A stretch of DNA of 16,491 bases from the NCBI GenBank assembly GCA_040394735.1, contig JBEBRR010000081.1:1-16491 (forward strand), read 5' to 3'. Of the stretch, positions 1 to 6,899 are shown in pieces. Position 1 is the stretch's first letter. Every line of letters starts with the position of its first letter. The translations under genes were made by a program, and so were the position numbers. The notes below the pieces were generated by a model. That model saw only the letters and a program-made list of their open reading frames with translations. It ran no database searches and had not been told where the DNA came from. Source of the DNA: Leadbetterella byssophila_A (GTDB lineage Bacteria > Bacteroidota > Bacteroidia > Cytophagales > Spirosomataceae).

Positions 1-20
1 TTGAAATGGGGGAAATTCAT
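1..20 (-). CDS. Possible start of the next operon gene, cut by the window edge
   Basis: On the minus strand an ATG lies at 20-18 and overlaps the TGA stop of the thioredoxin gene (19-17) as ATGA. The readable codons give only Met-Asn-Phe-Pro-His-Phe before the window ends. A four-base ATGA overlap is a common form of translational coupling, and another such overlap joins the two amidohydrolase genes in this window. Six codons cannot identify a product, and the ATG could be chance. Confidence 0.35.
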
Positions 21-1405
21 TTTATAACTTTATCCAACTCAGCTTTTATATTATTGAAATTAGGATGTGGGGCATCTTCATTTTTGATTTTACCTTGTCT
101 ATCGGTAATCATATAGCGGGGGATAGGACTGATATTATATTTTTTATGAATTAAAGTTACGGTAGGGTCAAGCAGAAGATAACTGTCCTCATCAGGAATC
201 CGTTCTTTTCTCGATATTTTGGCCCAAGCCTTTATATTTTCATCTTTCGATATATAAATTACTCTGATCCCTTTAGTGGAATATTCTTCTGCAATCTTTC
301 GGGTATGTGGTAGATTTATTCTGCAACCACCACACCAGGTAGCCCAAAAATCAATATATTTAGCGCCGTCTTGGCTCAACAAATTATCCCAACTTACAAA
401 TTTTCCGGTTTTCAAATTATACAATAAAGATTCTTTCAAATAATCATAAACCGGTTTTACAATTTCTAGACCTGTACCACCAAAATCAGCGTATTTATCC
501 GTTACATACTTTTTTAATGCTTCGGATTGTGCAGTAGATAAGTAATTGTCTACCAAATCTCCCAAGTCTTTGGCTCTATAAGCCATTTCTATTACTTTAA
601 AAAGGAGGTAGTCCTGCTTCTCCCCCTCATATTTTAATTGAAGTTTTGTATAAAAAGGCGTGAAATTTTTTTCTTCTTCTTGTCGGTTCAATTTTTCCGC
701 TAATGCCAACGCTTCAAGTAAATAGATATTACTGTCTTCAAAACTCCACAGAGGATTGAGGAAATCTTTTATATATGAATTGGTTAACAGGTTTTTATCT
801 AAGATATTGTCCATCCTACAATGGTCAAGAAACTCATAATAATGACGGTATTGCAAGACTTTTCTTATTTCGTGTTCATACTCTATAGACATCGGGTGAC
901 TCACTCTGTAGGCTTCCAGGAAATTAAGCCGCTTATTATACAGTTCCTTTACCTTATAAAGCAATGAGTCTGCATTTTTTCTTTTGTGAGGAATAATGTT
1001 AAAAAGACCCTCAAAACTGCCTATGATCTTCTGCATTTCCACGAAGAAGTTTAACTCATTATCTCTGGTTTTATTTTCCGAAGTAGCGGCTATACTATTT
1101 GGCTGCCATTCTATAACTACCTCTTCTCCGCTCTTAATAAAAAAAGTGCTATAAATATGTTTTTTGTCGGGGGTGAAACATCCAAAGACAAGTCTGAAAG
1201 AAGACTTACTTTCAATATGAAGAGTGTCATATTTTTTTTGGGTAGTATAGTAGTTAAATATTACAGATGGTGTAAGCTCTGACTGAATTGACAAAACCAT
1301 TTCGGCAGAGTTTACAATAACAACTGTCGCCATTTCTTGCTTTACAGTTGCCCATACACTACTATTAAATGTAATTATAAAGAGAATAAATAATTTAATC
1401 TTCAT
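17..1405 (-). CDS. TlpA-like thioredoxin-fold protein, exported
   Basis: A 462-residue protein with a C-terminal TlpA/ResA-type thioredoxin domain (about 335-462). The N-terminus is a signal peptide (Lys-rich start, hydrophobic 5-16, likely cleavage near Ala19), so it should act in the periplasm or at the membrane. The redox site is W357-C358-G-G-C361 after the strand YIDFWATW, and the cis-proline is probably P429 in SPIPRYM. The roughly 310 residues before the domain are mostly helical-looking and charged; Bacteroidota TlpA proteins often carry such poorly conserved N-terminal regions. The ATG overlaps the stop of the upstream OmpA-like gene by one base (TAATG), so the two are probably translated together. 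By family it should reduce or exchange disulfides in exported proteins. Its place in a peptide operon with a VKOR protein suggests work on cysteine-containing peptides, but that is inference. Confidence 0.88.
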   Translation of the reverse strand: MKIKLFILFIITFNSSVWATVKQEMATVVIVNSAEMVLSIQSELTPSVIFNYYTTQKKYDTLHIESKSSFRLVFGCFTPDKKHIYSTFFIKSGEEVVIEWQPNSIAATSENKTRDNELNFFVEMQKIIGSFEGLFNIIPHKRKNADSLLYKVKELYNKRLNFLEAYRVSHPMSIEYEHEIRKVLQYRHYYEFLDHCRMDNILDKNLLTNSYIKDFLNPLWSFEDSNIYLLEALALAEKLNRQEEEKNFTPFYTKLQLKYEGEKQDYLLFKVIEMAYRAKDLGDLVDNYLSTAQSEALKKYVTDKYADFGGTGLEIVKPVYDYLKESLLYNLKTGKFVSWDNLLSQDGAKYIDFWATWCGGCRINLPHTRKIAEEYSTKGIRVIYISKDENIKAWAKISRKERIPDEDSYLLLDPTVTLIHKKYNISPIPRYMITDRQGKIKNEDAPHPNFNNIKAELDKVIK

Positions 1406-2484
1406 TATATTTCAGTTAATGTTACTTTTCGAAACTGGTGTAGGTTTGTTTCTTTTTTTTCTAATTCATTCTCTTTTTGCCAATCTACAATAAAGACATT
1501 TGACTCCAGTCCCCTGTTAATTAGATAATTATATACTGCTTGAGCTCTATACTTTGCAAGGGTCTCGTTTAAGGTTTTGTCGCCCACTCCATCTGTATAG
1601 CCTTTAATCTTTATTTTTTTTGCATATGTTTTATTTACTAAGTATTCAGCAATTTCATTTAAAGTCTTGATAGTTTCAGTTTCTAATATGTATTTACCTT
1701 GCTCAAAATATAAAACTGGCATACCGGATTCATTAAATCGGTGTGGTTTAATTTCTGCAATAGTGTGTTGACTGGAATCGTAAACTATTTCCTCCACTTT
1801 CTCGGTTATTTTTTCGGATTTTAGAACTGTGCTAACAATGGTATTTCCATTGATTTCGTTTTCAGCATAGGCACATACATCTACTAGGTTTATTCCCGGA
1901 AGAGGCCTATATTTTACCTCAGACAAAACCTCATCCGCCGACGAAAGTGTCTGGATTACATATCGGGAATTACTGGTCATTATTTCACCATTTAAACTTT
2001 TCTGTAAAACCAAAATATGATTTTCACAGTGTAACGTATCTCCATAATAATGTAAAATTTTGTATTTATTATCCATATTAGGAGGTTTACAAAAGATAGT
2101 ATAGCTCACATTTATATTATCCTTATCCACCCTTAATGTTTTCATACTCAATAAAGCAGAAGAATTATGTGCGAATTCCCCATGGAAGTTTAGTTTATAC
2201 ACCTTAGATGGATATCCGACACTTTCAAAAACTAAATAATCCGCTTTATGCTGTAAATGAAACTCGTAGCGATGATTAAATATTTCTTCACGATGTGATT
2301 GCCCAAGATATTTCTTTCTGCCATTACTTGAACTATAAATCTTGGTGGGCAGGTCTAAACCGGTGCTGTCGTCGTAAAAAGATCCTTTTATAAGGATATC
2401 AAAATTCTGAGAGTATACTGTAACCGTACCCTTTATAAAAAATAGTAAGAAAAATAATATATTTTTAAAATTCACTTCAAGCAA
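1405..2484 (-). CDS. OmpA C-terminal domain protein with signal peptide
   Basis: A 359-residue exported protein. The first 26 residues form a signal peptide (hydrophobic 9-17, probable cleavage after VYSQ). No lipobox cysteine is visible. Residues 28-105 look like a beta-sandwich, perhaps of the carboxypeptidase-regulatory type. Residues about 257-359 are an OmpA/MotB-type peptidoglycan-binding domain: YFEQGKYIL, then IKGYTDGVGD with Asp298, N306, and R313 in KYRAQAV. The family anchors outer-membrane or periplasmic proteins to peptidoglycan. The start is uncertain: the listed start is TTG at 2484, the frame is closed by TAA at 2520-2518 with no ATG between, and a GTG at 2475 would also give a good signal peptide. 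It ends in a TAATG overlap with the thioredoxin gene. Its role in the peptide locus is unknown; self-protection of the envelope or a piece of an export route are possibilities only. Confidence 0.85.
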   Translation of the reverse strand: MLEVNFKNILFFLLFFIKGTVTVYSQNFDILIKGSFYDDSTGLDLPTKIYSSSNGRKKYLGQSHREEIFNHRYEFHLQHKADYLVFESVGYPSKVYKLNFHGEFAHNSSALLSMKTLRVDKDNINVSYTIFCKPPNMDNKYKILHYYGDTLHCENHILVLQKSLNGEIMTSNSRYVIQTLSSADEVLSEVKYRPLPGINLVDVCAYAENEINGNTIVSTVLKSEKITEKVEEIVYDSSQHTIAEIKPHRFNESGMPVLYFEQGKYILETETIKTLNEIAEYLVNKTYAKKIKIKGYTDGVGDKTLNETLAKYRAQAVYNYLINRGLESNVFIVDWQKENELEKKETNLHQFRKVTLTEI

Positions 2485-2810
2485 AATTATTGACGTTTTA
2501 TTGATGGAACTATTAAATTAGTCAGTACCAAATGTTTCTGTGATATAACACTTACAGTTTGGATAATTTCCTGAAAATACTTTCCAGAGTTTTTGAATAT
2601 GAATAGGAGCATGTTTAAATTTTACTACTGAGTTCTACTTTGTATATTTTGGGCTAAAACTTCGTAGGGTTGTTCATAGTTACTCTAACAATCTCTGCAA
2701 TTCACCCAAAGCATCTTTAAAGTTTATCTCAAAAATAAATCTTAAACATACTCCAGTTTCTTATAAAGTTAAGTTAATGTACTGCTTTATAAGGTACACA
2801 ACTGGCCTGA
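2485..2810. other. 326-base gap between the GG-peptide gene and the OmpA-like gene
   Basis: AT-rich, with no convincing gene. On the minus strand it contains a 9-bp perfect inverted repeat (2760-2768 with 2785-2793), a 41-codon frame from ATG 2612 to TAA 2487 of no recognised type, and a start-less run at 2680-2760 whose last residues (FKDALGELQRLLE) look coding-like. TAnnTTTG-like boxes occur on the minus strand at 2737-2730 and 2489-2482, but neither has a matching TTTG box at the right distance. A promoter for the OmpA/TlpA pair is therefore possible but not shown. Confidence 0.5.
2760..2793 (-). repeat. 9-bp perfect inverted repeat just after the GG-peptide gene
   Basis: CTTATAAAG at 2760-2768 is the exact reverse complement of CTTTATAAG at 2785-2793, with a 16-base loop. 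It begins 17 bases downstream of the 75-residue peptide stop codon on the minus strand. No T-run follows on that strand, so it is not a classic intrinsic terminator. A weak attenuator or mRNA 3'-end stabiliser that sets the peptide messenger above the downstream messenger is plausible. The stem is AT-rich and could be chance. Confidence 0.45.
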
Positions 2811-3038
2811 TTATGCTTCAGCACATGCTTTAAAATAAGTATAGTTATGACCACTGTTATTTAGTTCATTTACTAAAGCAGAAGCTTCATCAAGATCTAA
2901 TACTGCTGTTCCGCATCCCCCGCTGTCAGGGTCAAGTCCTGGTCCCGGTATTGCACAGATATGACACCCTCCTCCCGAAATATTTTTCATTTCTGTTCTG
3001 CTAAGAACTGCACCCATGAAACTAGATAAATTTTTCAT
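2811..3038 (-). CDS. Double-glycine leader peptide with four-cysteine core (RiPP/bacteriocin-like precursor)
   Basis: A 75-residue peptide. Residues 1-23 match the short Bacteroidota double-glycine leader: LSRTEMKNISGG, with Met17, Ile20 and Gly22-Gly23 (a third Gly follows at 24), the pattern cut by C39 peptidases. The predicted core (from 24 or 25) starts CHIC (C25, C28), then a Gly/Pro-rich stretch PGPGLDPDSGG, C42, an acidic helix-like segment (LDLDEASALVNELNN) and C72 near the end. Only five Ser/Thr remain in the core (S39, T44, S53, S62, T67). The gene sits 48 bases after the VKOR-thioredoxin gene, which suggests that its cysteines become disulfides. It could instead be a substrate of the LanB-type enzyme upstream. 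Start ATG at 3038 is clear. The leader call is strong; the nature of the mature product is not known. Confidence 0.8.
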   Translation of the reverse strand: MKNLSSFMGAVLSRTEMKNISGGGCHICAIPGPGLDPDSGGCGTAVLDLDEASALVNELNNSGHNYTYFKACAEA

Positions 3039-3086
3039 TTAATTAAATTTTTAGTTAAGAATAAATTATGTTTGATTTCGAAATCC

Positions 3087-4670
3087 TTACGCCAATAGTT
3101 CTGCTTTTTGCATGGTGAGCATTGAACCTATTTCATCAACATTTATTCCCGCCGATTTCCTTTTTCCATTAATAAAAAGAGCAGGAGTGCCTTTTATTTC
3201 TGCATAATTAACCCAATGATTATGTAACCTCTGAATTTTGAAGCTTTCTTTTGTTTCAGAATGGCTTTTATAAGCCTTATTCCATTTGTCAAAATTCTTG
3301 TCGTTCCGGTTATACCATAGATTCATAGCTTCAGCTTGTAGGTCTTGGGGCAGGCTAAATAATTTTCTTACAAACTGCCCTCCTGCATTAGTCTCTCCGG
3401 AAAGAAAAACAACCTGGCATTTTACATTTGGGTTTTCTTTCACTAACTCCTCCAGTTGTTTGTGCATTGAGGCACAAGGACTGCATAAAGGGTTACTTAC
3501 TAATGTAATTACGTGCTCAGCATCGTGATTGCCGAGAAATACGGTAGGCATATCATTGGGTATCTCAGGCATTTTGGGCTGATTTTCTATGAATGATTTA
3601 AAGTAAGTAGGATTGGCATATATTTTATGCAGCTTCTTTTGTAAGATATTTTGTTCTAATGCTTTAACAGCAGTGGTTTTGTAAAGCAGCAGAAAAACTA
3701 TGGGTATTATAAGGCCTGTTAAATTATATTTTACCTCTCCAAGTGTTGCGTCAAAATTAAAGTTTGAAAAAACAAGAAGTGCCTCCAGAATAACAATAAC
3801 CACTACGGCCAAACAGAGTGTGCACCACAATTTAGACCTTACGCTCTGATACCATAAGGAGTAAGCACTAAAAATGACACCTCCAATGCTAAAACAACAC
3901 TGCATATTGAGAAAAGTAATGACTGTACCGGAATAAAAACTGAACAAGAGCGCGAAAAAAGAACCAAAAAAGTAGATGAAGCCCAGGTCAGACCAACTTA
4001 GCCACGAGGTGATATGCGCAGCCGGGCTATCCAATATACTCTGACAGTTTATAGTTTTACCGTTATTGCAAAGCCTGTTTATCCAATCATTTTTACTATT
4101 AATACTCTTAGCCAATAATAAACTACTAAGTACCATGCCCATTGTCTTTAGAAGAATAAGCATCGACAATGTGGTATGAGCAAGCAATGGCTGGATAAAA
4201 ATACCTGCTACCAAAGTACACAAGCCTATAGCAAATGGAATTCTCACCACATTGAGAATTTCACTCTTTCTTTTTCGGGCATAGTTTTTTTCCCCGGATA
4301 CCGAGGACGTTTCTGCTAACAAAGCTATCCCTTGCCAGGATTTTAGAAAATCTTCCTTTGGGGTTTTTATCCAATCTTTCTTCGTATCTAACCAATCTAC
4401 ATGAGCATCAGTTACTTCTTTTACCAGGGCAAATGTACCTCCGTATTGATGCAGATAAGCCACAAAAGGCGTGGGTAGTTCATCAAAGCGATCCTTTTCC
4501 ACTTTTATTGCTGCATTTTCTATCCTAAAACGATCTAGTGTTTCAGAGTATGCTAACAGAGAACCCTCATTAGGGTGGCTGCTTAAATACTCTAAAGCAC
4601 TGGTTTTCGTCACGGGAACTTTCAACGCTTTTATAAGTTGAGTGAAAGTATGTTCAAAATTGGTTTTCAT
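3087..4670 (-). CDS. C39-like / VKOR / DsbA-type thioredoxin fusion, membrane disulfide-forming protein
   Basis: A 527-residue protein in three parts. Residues 1-120 resemble a C39 peptidase domain but lack the catalytic Cys (the expected N-terminal region reads TKTSALEYLSS) and the usual catalytic His (YGGTFALV), so this part is probably a non-cleaving leader-binding module. Residues about 140-330 are a multi-span VKOR domain with loop cysteines C201 and C209, the motif SWLSWSDLG, and the active pair C283-T-L-C286. Residues about 370-527 are a thioredoxin domain with C396-S-P-C399 and cis-Pro496 in KGTPALF. VKOR proteins use quinone to re-oxidise a partner thioredoxin and so create disulfides outside the cytoplasm. 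It lies between the sensor kinase (146 bases upstream) and the four-cysteine GG peptide (48 bases downstream), which points to that peptide as substrate. No good promoter was found in the upstream gap. Confidence 0.88.
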   Translation of the reverse strand: MKTNFEHTFTQLIKALKVPVTKTSALEYLSSHPNEGSLLAYSETLDRFRIENAAIKVEKDRFDELPTPFVAYLHQYGGTFALVKEVTDAHVDWLDTKKDWIKTPKEDFLKSWQGIALLAETSSVSGEKNYARKRKSEILNVVRIPFAIGLCTLVAGIFIQPLLAHTTLSMLILLKTMGMVLSSLLLAKSINSKNDWINRLCNNGKTINCQSILDSPAAHITSWLSWSDLGFIYFFGSFFALLFSFYSGTVITFLNMQCCFSIGGVIFSAYSLWYQSVRSKLWCTLCLAVVVIVILEALLVFSNFNFDATLGEVKYNLTGLIIPIVFLLLYKTTAVKALEQNILQKKLHKIYANPTYFKSFIENQPKMPEIPNDMPTVFLGNHDAEHVITLVSNPLCSPCASMHKQLEELVKENPNVKCQVVFLSGETNAGGQFVRKLFSLPQDLQAEAMNLWYNRNDKNFDKWNKAYKSHSETKESFKIQRLHNHWVNYAEIKGTPALFINGKRKSAGINVDEIGSMLTMQKAELLA

Positions 4671-4816
4671 TATTTTTCGTTGTCACACTCAAACAACCAA
4701 TAAATGATTGTTACTTGAAACAAAATTCAACAAATGCAACTTCGAAAGAAAAAAAATGTGATGAAACGTTTTTTTGACAGCTATTTTGTTATGAAGAGCC
4801 GGTTTAGAAGGATGAA

Positions 4817-5902
4817 TCATCTGTGCAACTGTATAGTAAGGTGTACATCATAAACACCTTCCCGGTCATTTTGCTGATAATTATAACGGTTTTGGTAATA
4901 GATTTCCAGTTGCCTAAGGGCATTATTCAGACCTATGCCTTTTTCGTTCTGCTGAATAGTGTTTTTCCCTTTTTGATTAATTTGATTTCTGCTATGCAGA
5001 TAAAGCACATTTGCCTCTATATTGATTTGTATTTCTGCCCATGTGAATTGGTTGGTGTTATTCAGGCCATGTTTGATGGCATTTTCAACAAAATTCACCA
5101 GAATTAGTGGAATGATTAACCAATCACCACCATTCCCTTTTATGTTTAACGCCAGTTTTTTATGCTGATCTAATCTAAGTTTTTCCAATTCCACGTAACT
5201 TGTCAGAAATTCCAGTTCCCTGCTTAACGGGATGTAAGAATTTGAATTTTCTGTAAGCGAATAATCCAGAAATTTCTGTAGGTTTAATACAATGTAAGTA
5301 GCTTTCTCATTTCCTAGCGAAACTTTGTAAAGACTGTTTAACATATTGAAAAGAAAATGAGGATTGACTTGTGAGCGAAGGTAGTTAAGTTCCAACCTCA
5401 ATTTTTCTTCCTGCAGTTTTTGATTAAGATAAGCACTTTTGGCCAATTCAAAGGCGGTGCGAAGACTCAAGGCAAGAATGAGGTAAAACAGGCTTAAAGT
5501 AAACGAATGGTAAAATACCTGTGTGTTTATGGGAATCTCCAGAAATTTCAACGTGCCCATCTGATGGAGTATTGCAGAAGTGCGGGGTGATGAACTACCA
5601 TAATAGTTTAACAGATAAAAAGCATAATATGTAAAATATTGATACAATATGAGCACCCCTATTATACTTAATACCCCTTTTTGGTATTTTTTATCTGTGC
5701 GGAAAGAATAAATAATGAAATGATAACCACTAAATGCCAGCAGTAAGACACCTGCCATAAAATACTCTCCTGACGGTAGAGTGAGGATATTGGACGAAAA
5801 AATAAAATATGCAAACAGGGCCAGGCACAACCAGAAAACCAACGAAAGAATGATGCGCTCAGCCCTGCTCTTGTCAGAGAATAAAAAATCAACCCACTTC
5901 AA
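4817..5902 (-). CDS. LytS/AlgZ-type sensor histidine kinase
   Basis: A 361-residue membrane kinase. Four hydrophobic segments (about 16-36, 45-66, 76-98, 127-147) precede a His_kinase-type core: phospho-acceptor H182 in QVNPHFLFN, then an ATPase domain with E273-N274 in NFVENAIKHG and a glycine box GIGLNN (322-327). There is no separate extracellular sensor domain, so the ligand would be sensed by the membrane bundle or its short loops, as in AgrC/LytS relatives. The start is TTG at 5902. The frame is closed by TGA at 5911-5909, leaving no ATG, and that TGA is the stop of the 40-codon frame just upstream in the same frame. The matching LytTR regulator is encoded directly upstream, so the two are almost surely partners. 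Confidence 0.9.
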   Translation of the reverse strand: MKWVDFLFSDKSRAERIILSLVFWLCLALFAYFIFSSNILTLPSGEYFMAGVLLLAFSGYHFIIYSFRTDKKYQKGVLSIIGVLILYQYFTYYAFYLLNYYGSSSPRTSAILHQMGTLKFLEIPINTQVFYHSFTLSLFYLILALSLRTAFELAKSAYLNQKLQEEKLRLELNYLRSQVNPHFLFNMLNSLYKVSLGNEKATYIVLNLQKFLDYSLTENSNSYIPLSRELEFLTSYVELEKLRLDQHKKLALNIKGNGGDWLIIPLILVNFVENAIKHGLNNTNQFTWAEIQINIEANVLYLHSRNQINQKGKNTIQQNEKGIGLNNALRQLEIYYQNRYNYQQNDREGVYDVHLTIQLHR

Positions 5903-5908
5903 ATTATC

Positions 5909-6031
5909 TCATTTTGTAGAAATTCCGGTCGTTGGCCATGTAATTGACCTTATATTGTTCTCCGTGTGAGGGATTAGTTCGCCGATTATTTCTTTCTTTA
6001 AAAATTTCTTTTCTGTCTTTTTTGCCATCAT
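5909..6031 (-). CDS. Candidate 40-residue RiPP precursor or peptide pheromone
   Basis: A small frame from ATG 6031 (a second ATG follows at once) to TGA 5911-5909. The N-terminus is Lys-rich with the segment KKFLKKEIIGELI (8-20). As I recall, Bacteroidota class I lanthipeptide leaders share a Leu/Lys pattern of this kind ending KExIxxL. The C-terminal half is rich in Ser/Thr (T23, S29, T31, T34, T35, S38, T39, with WPTTGIS at 32-38) and has no cysteine, so it could be dehydrated but not form internal lanthionines. Support from context: a promoter candidate ending about 23 bases upstream, a LytTR-type direct repeat above it, and tight spacing to the kinase start. The frame is short enough to arise by chance in AT-rich DNA, so this remains a candidate. 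Confidence 0.5.
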   Translation of the reverse strand: MMAKKTEKKFLKKEIIGELIPHTENNIRSITWPTTGISTK

Positions 6032-6053
6032 AATGTTAAAATTTATTATGAGG

Positions 6054-6083
6054 CAAAATTCCTATGTTGGCACCTTCCGCAAA
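6054..6083 (-). promoter_or_regulatory. Bacteroidota-type promoter candidate before the 40-codon frame
   Basis: Read on the minus strand: TTTG (6083-6080), an 18-base spacer, then GAATTTTG (6061-6054). This differs by one base from the -7 consensus TAnnTTTG and by one base from the usual 19-base spacing. Transcription would begin near 6048, giving a leader of about 17-18 bases to the ATG at 6031. It would drive the small peptide, the kinase and perhaps the genes below. Confidence 0.5.
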
Positions 6084-6129
6084 AAAAGATGTGATACTAT
6101 GTTAATAATTTGTGATCTGCTCAAAATAC

Positions 6130-6158
6130 CAGGGATAAATCAGCTGTGATCAGGGATA
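6130..6158 (-). promoter_or_regulatory. LytTR-type operator candidate: two CAGGGATA direct repeats 21 bp apart
   Basis: CAGGGATA occurs at 6130-6137 and again at 6151-6158 (TATCCCTG on the minus strand), identical at all eight bases and with start-to-start distance of exactly 21 bp, two helical turns. LytTR regulators such as AgrA and ComE bind 9-bp direct repeats with this period. The site starts eight bases after the regulator's own stop codon and is centred about 95 bases above the predicted transcript start of the peptide/kinase unit. Binding by the adjacent regulator is inference. Confidence 0.5.
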
Positions 6159-6166
6159 GAAAAGTA

Positions 6167-6880
6167 TCAATGACGTAATGTCCGCTTTCCTATTTTTAGC
6201 TTAAGATTCTCTTTATAAAATGGAGTGATGTTTATTTCCTTCCCATTCTTTAAAATTACTGTTCCTCCTCTTTGTTCCATAATTTCACTTATAGGTACAA
6301 TAACTGAACGATTTACCTGCACAAAATGAATATGAGGTAAAACTTTTATAAGCTCGTTTAGAGTAGTGCGTATATGCAAAAAGTCAGATGGGAGATTACG
6401 ATGAATTCTTACATAATTTCCATCTGCTTCCAGATAGGCTATAGCACTAAAATCTACCCAGACCAGATGATCTCTTTCTTTCTTTAAAAAGATTCCGTCG
6501 GCATTGGCCGGTTGTATCCGGGCTATGGCTCGTTCCACGGCTCTTACTAATTTTGCCAGAGCAATGGGTTTAACCAGGTAATCTACAGCGTTATACTCAA
6601 ATGCTTCCGTAGCATAATTTCTATAGGCGGTGGTGAATATAATATTAAGTTTTTTAGAACCTAATAATTGAACAAATTCAATGCCGTTTGTTTCAGGCAT
6701 GTTAATGTCCAGAAAGATAATGTCGGGTTGAAAGTCATTGACAAACCGGAGCCCGTCCAGGGCATTGTTGAAAACCTTCAGTATACTAATATTTGGTAAT
6801 TTTGAGATTAAAATTTCCAGAACTTCCCGTCCGTCAGGTTCATCATCGATAATGATACAGGTAAATCTTTGGTAAGTCAA
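6167..6880 (-). CDS. LytTR-family response regulator
   Basis: A 237-residue regulator. The receiver domain (about 7-122) has acidic residues D12-D13, phospho-acceptor D58 in FLDINMP, T84 and K104 in LVKP. The C-terminal LytTR DNA-binding domain (about 130-232) has EADGNYVRIH, RTTLNEL and HFVQVNRSVIVP. The family binds direct repeats and activates nearby promoters. The listed start is TTG at 6880: the frame is closed by TAA at 6889-6887 and there is no ATG before the receiver core, so a non-ATG start is close to forced. It follows the dehydratase gene by 19 bases, so they share a transcript. The sensor kinase is encoded 264 bases downstream, with the probable operator of this protein in between. 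Confidence 0.92.
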   Translation of the reverse strand: MTYQRFTCIIIDDEPDGREVLEILISKLPNISILKVFNNALDGLRFVNDFQPDIIFLDINMPETNGIEFVQLLGSKKLNIIFTTAYRNYATEAFEYNAVDYLVKPIALAKLVRAVERAIARIQPANADGIFLKKERDHLVWVDFSAIAYLEADGNYVRIHRNLPSDFLHIRTTLNELIKVLPHIHFVQVNRSVIVPISEIMEQRGGTVILKNGKEINITPFYKENLKLKIGKRTLRH

Positions 6881-6899
6881 CGTTATTTAAAATTTCGAT

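Noticed and set aside
2482..2489. TAATTTTG on the minus strand as a promoter for the OmpA-like gene
   Set aside because: It overlaps the putative start codon and has no -33 partner, so it cannot serve the listed start.
2487..2612. 41-codon minus-strand frame above the OmpA-like gene
   Set aside because: No leader, Gly-Gly or cysteine pattern and no promoter; a frame of this length is common by chance in AT-rich DNA.
2680..2760. Coding-like run ending FKDALGELQRLLE on the minus strand
   Set aside because: Bounded by stops with no start codon and only 26 codons long; could be a relic but no family is recognisable.
4689..4820. 43-codon minus-strand frame whose ATG overlaps the kinase stop as ATGA
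   Set aside because: Composition looks like random AT-rich translation (HHIFFLSKLHLLNF), with no leader motif, no promoter and no recognised pattern; left out despite the overlap.
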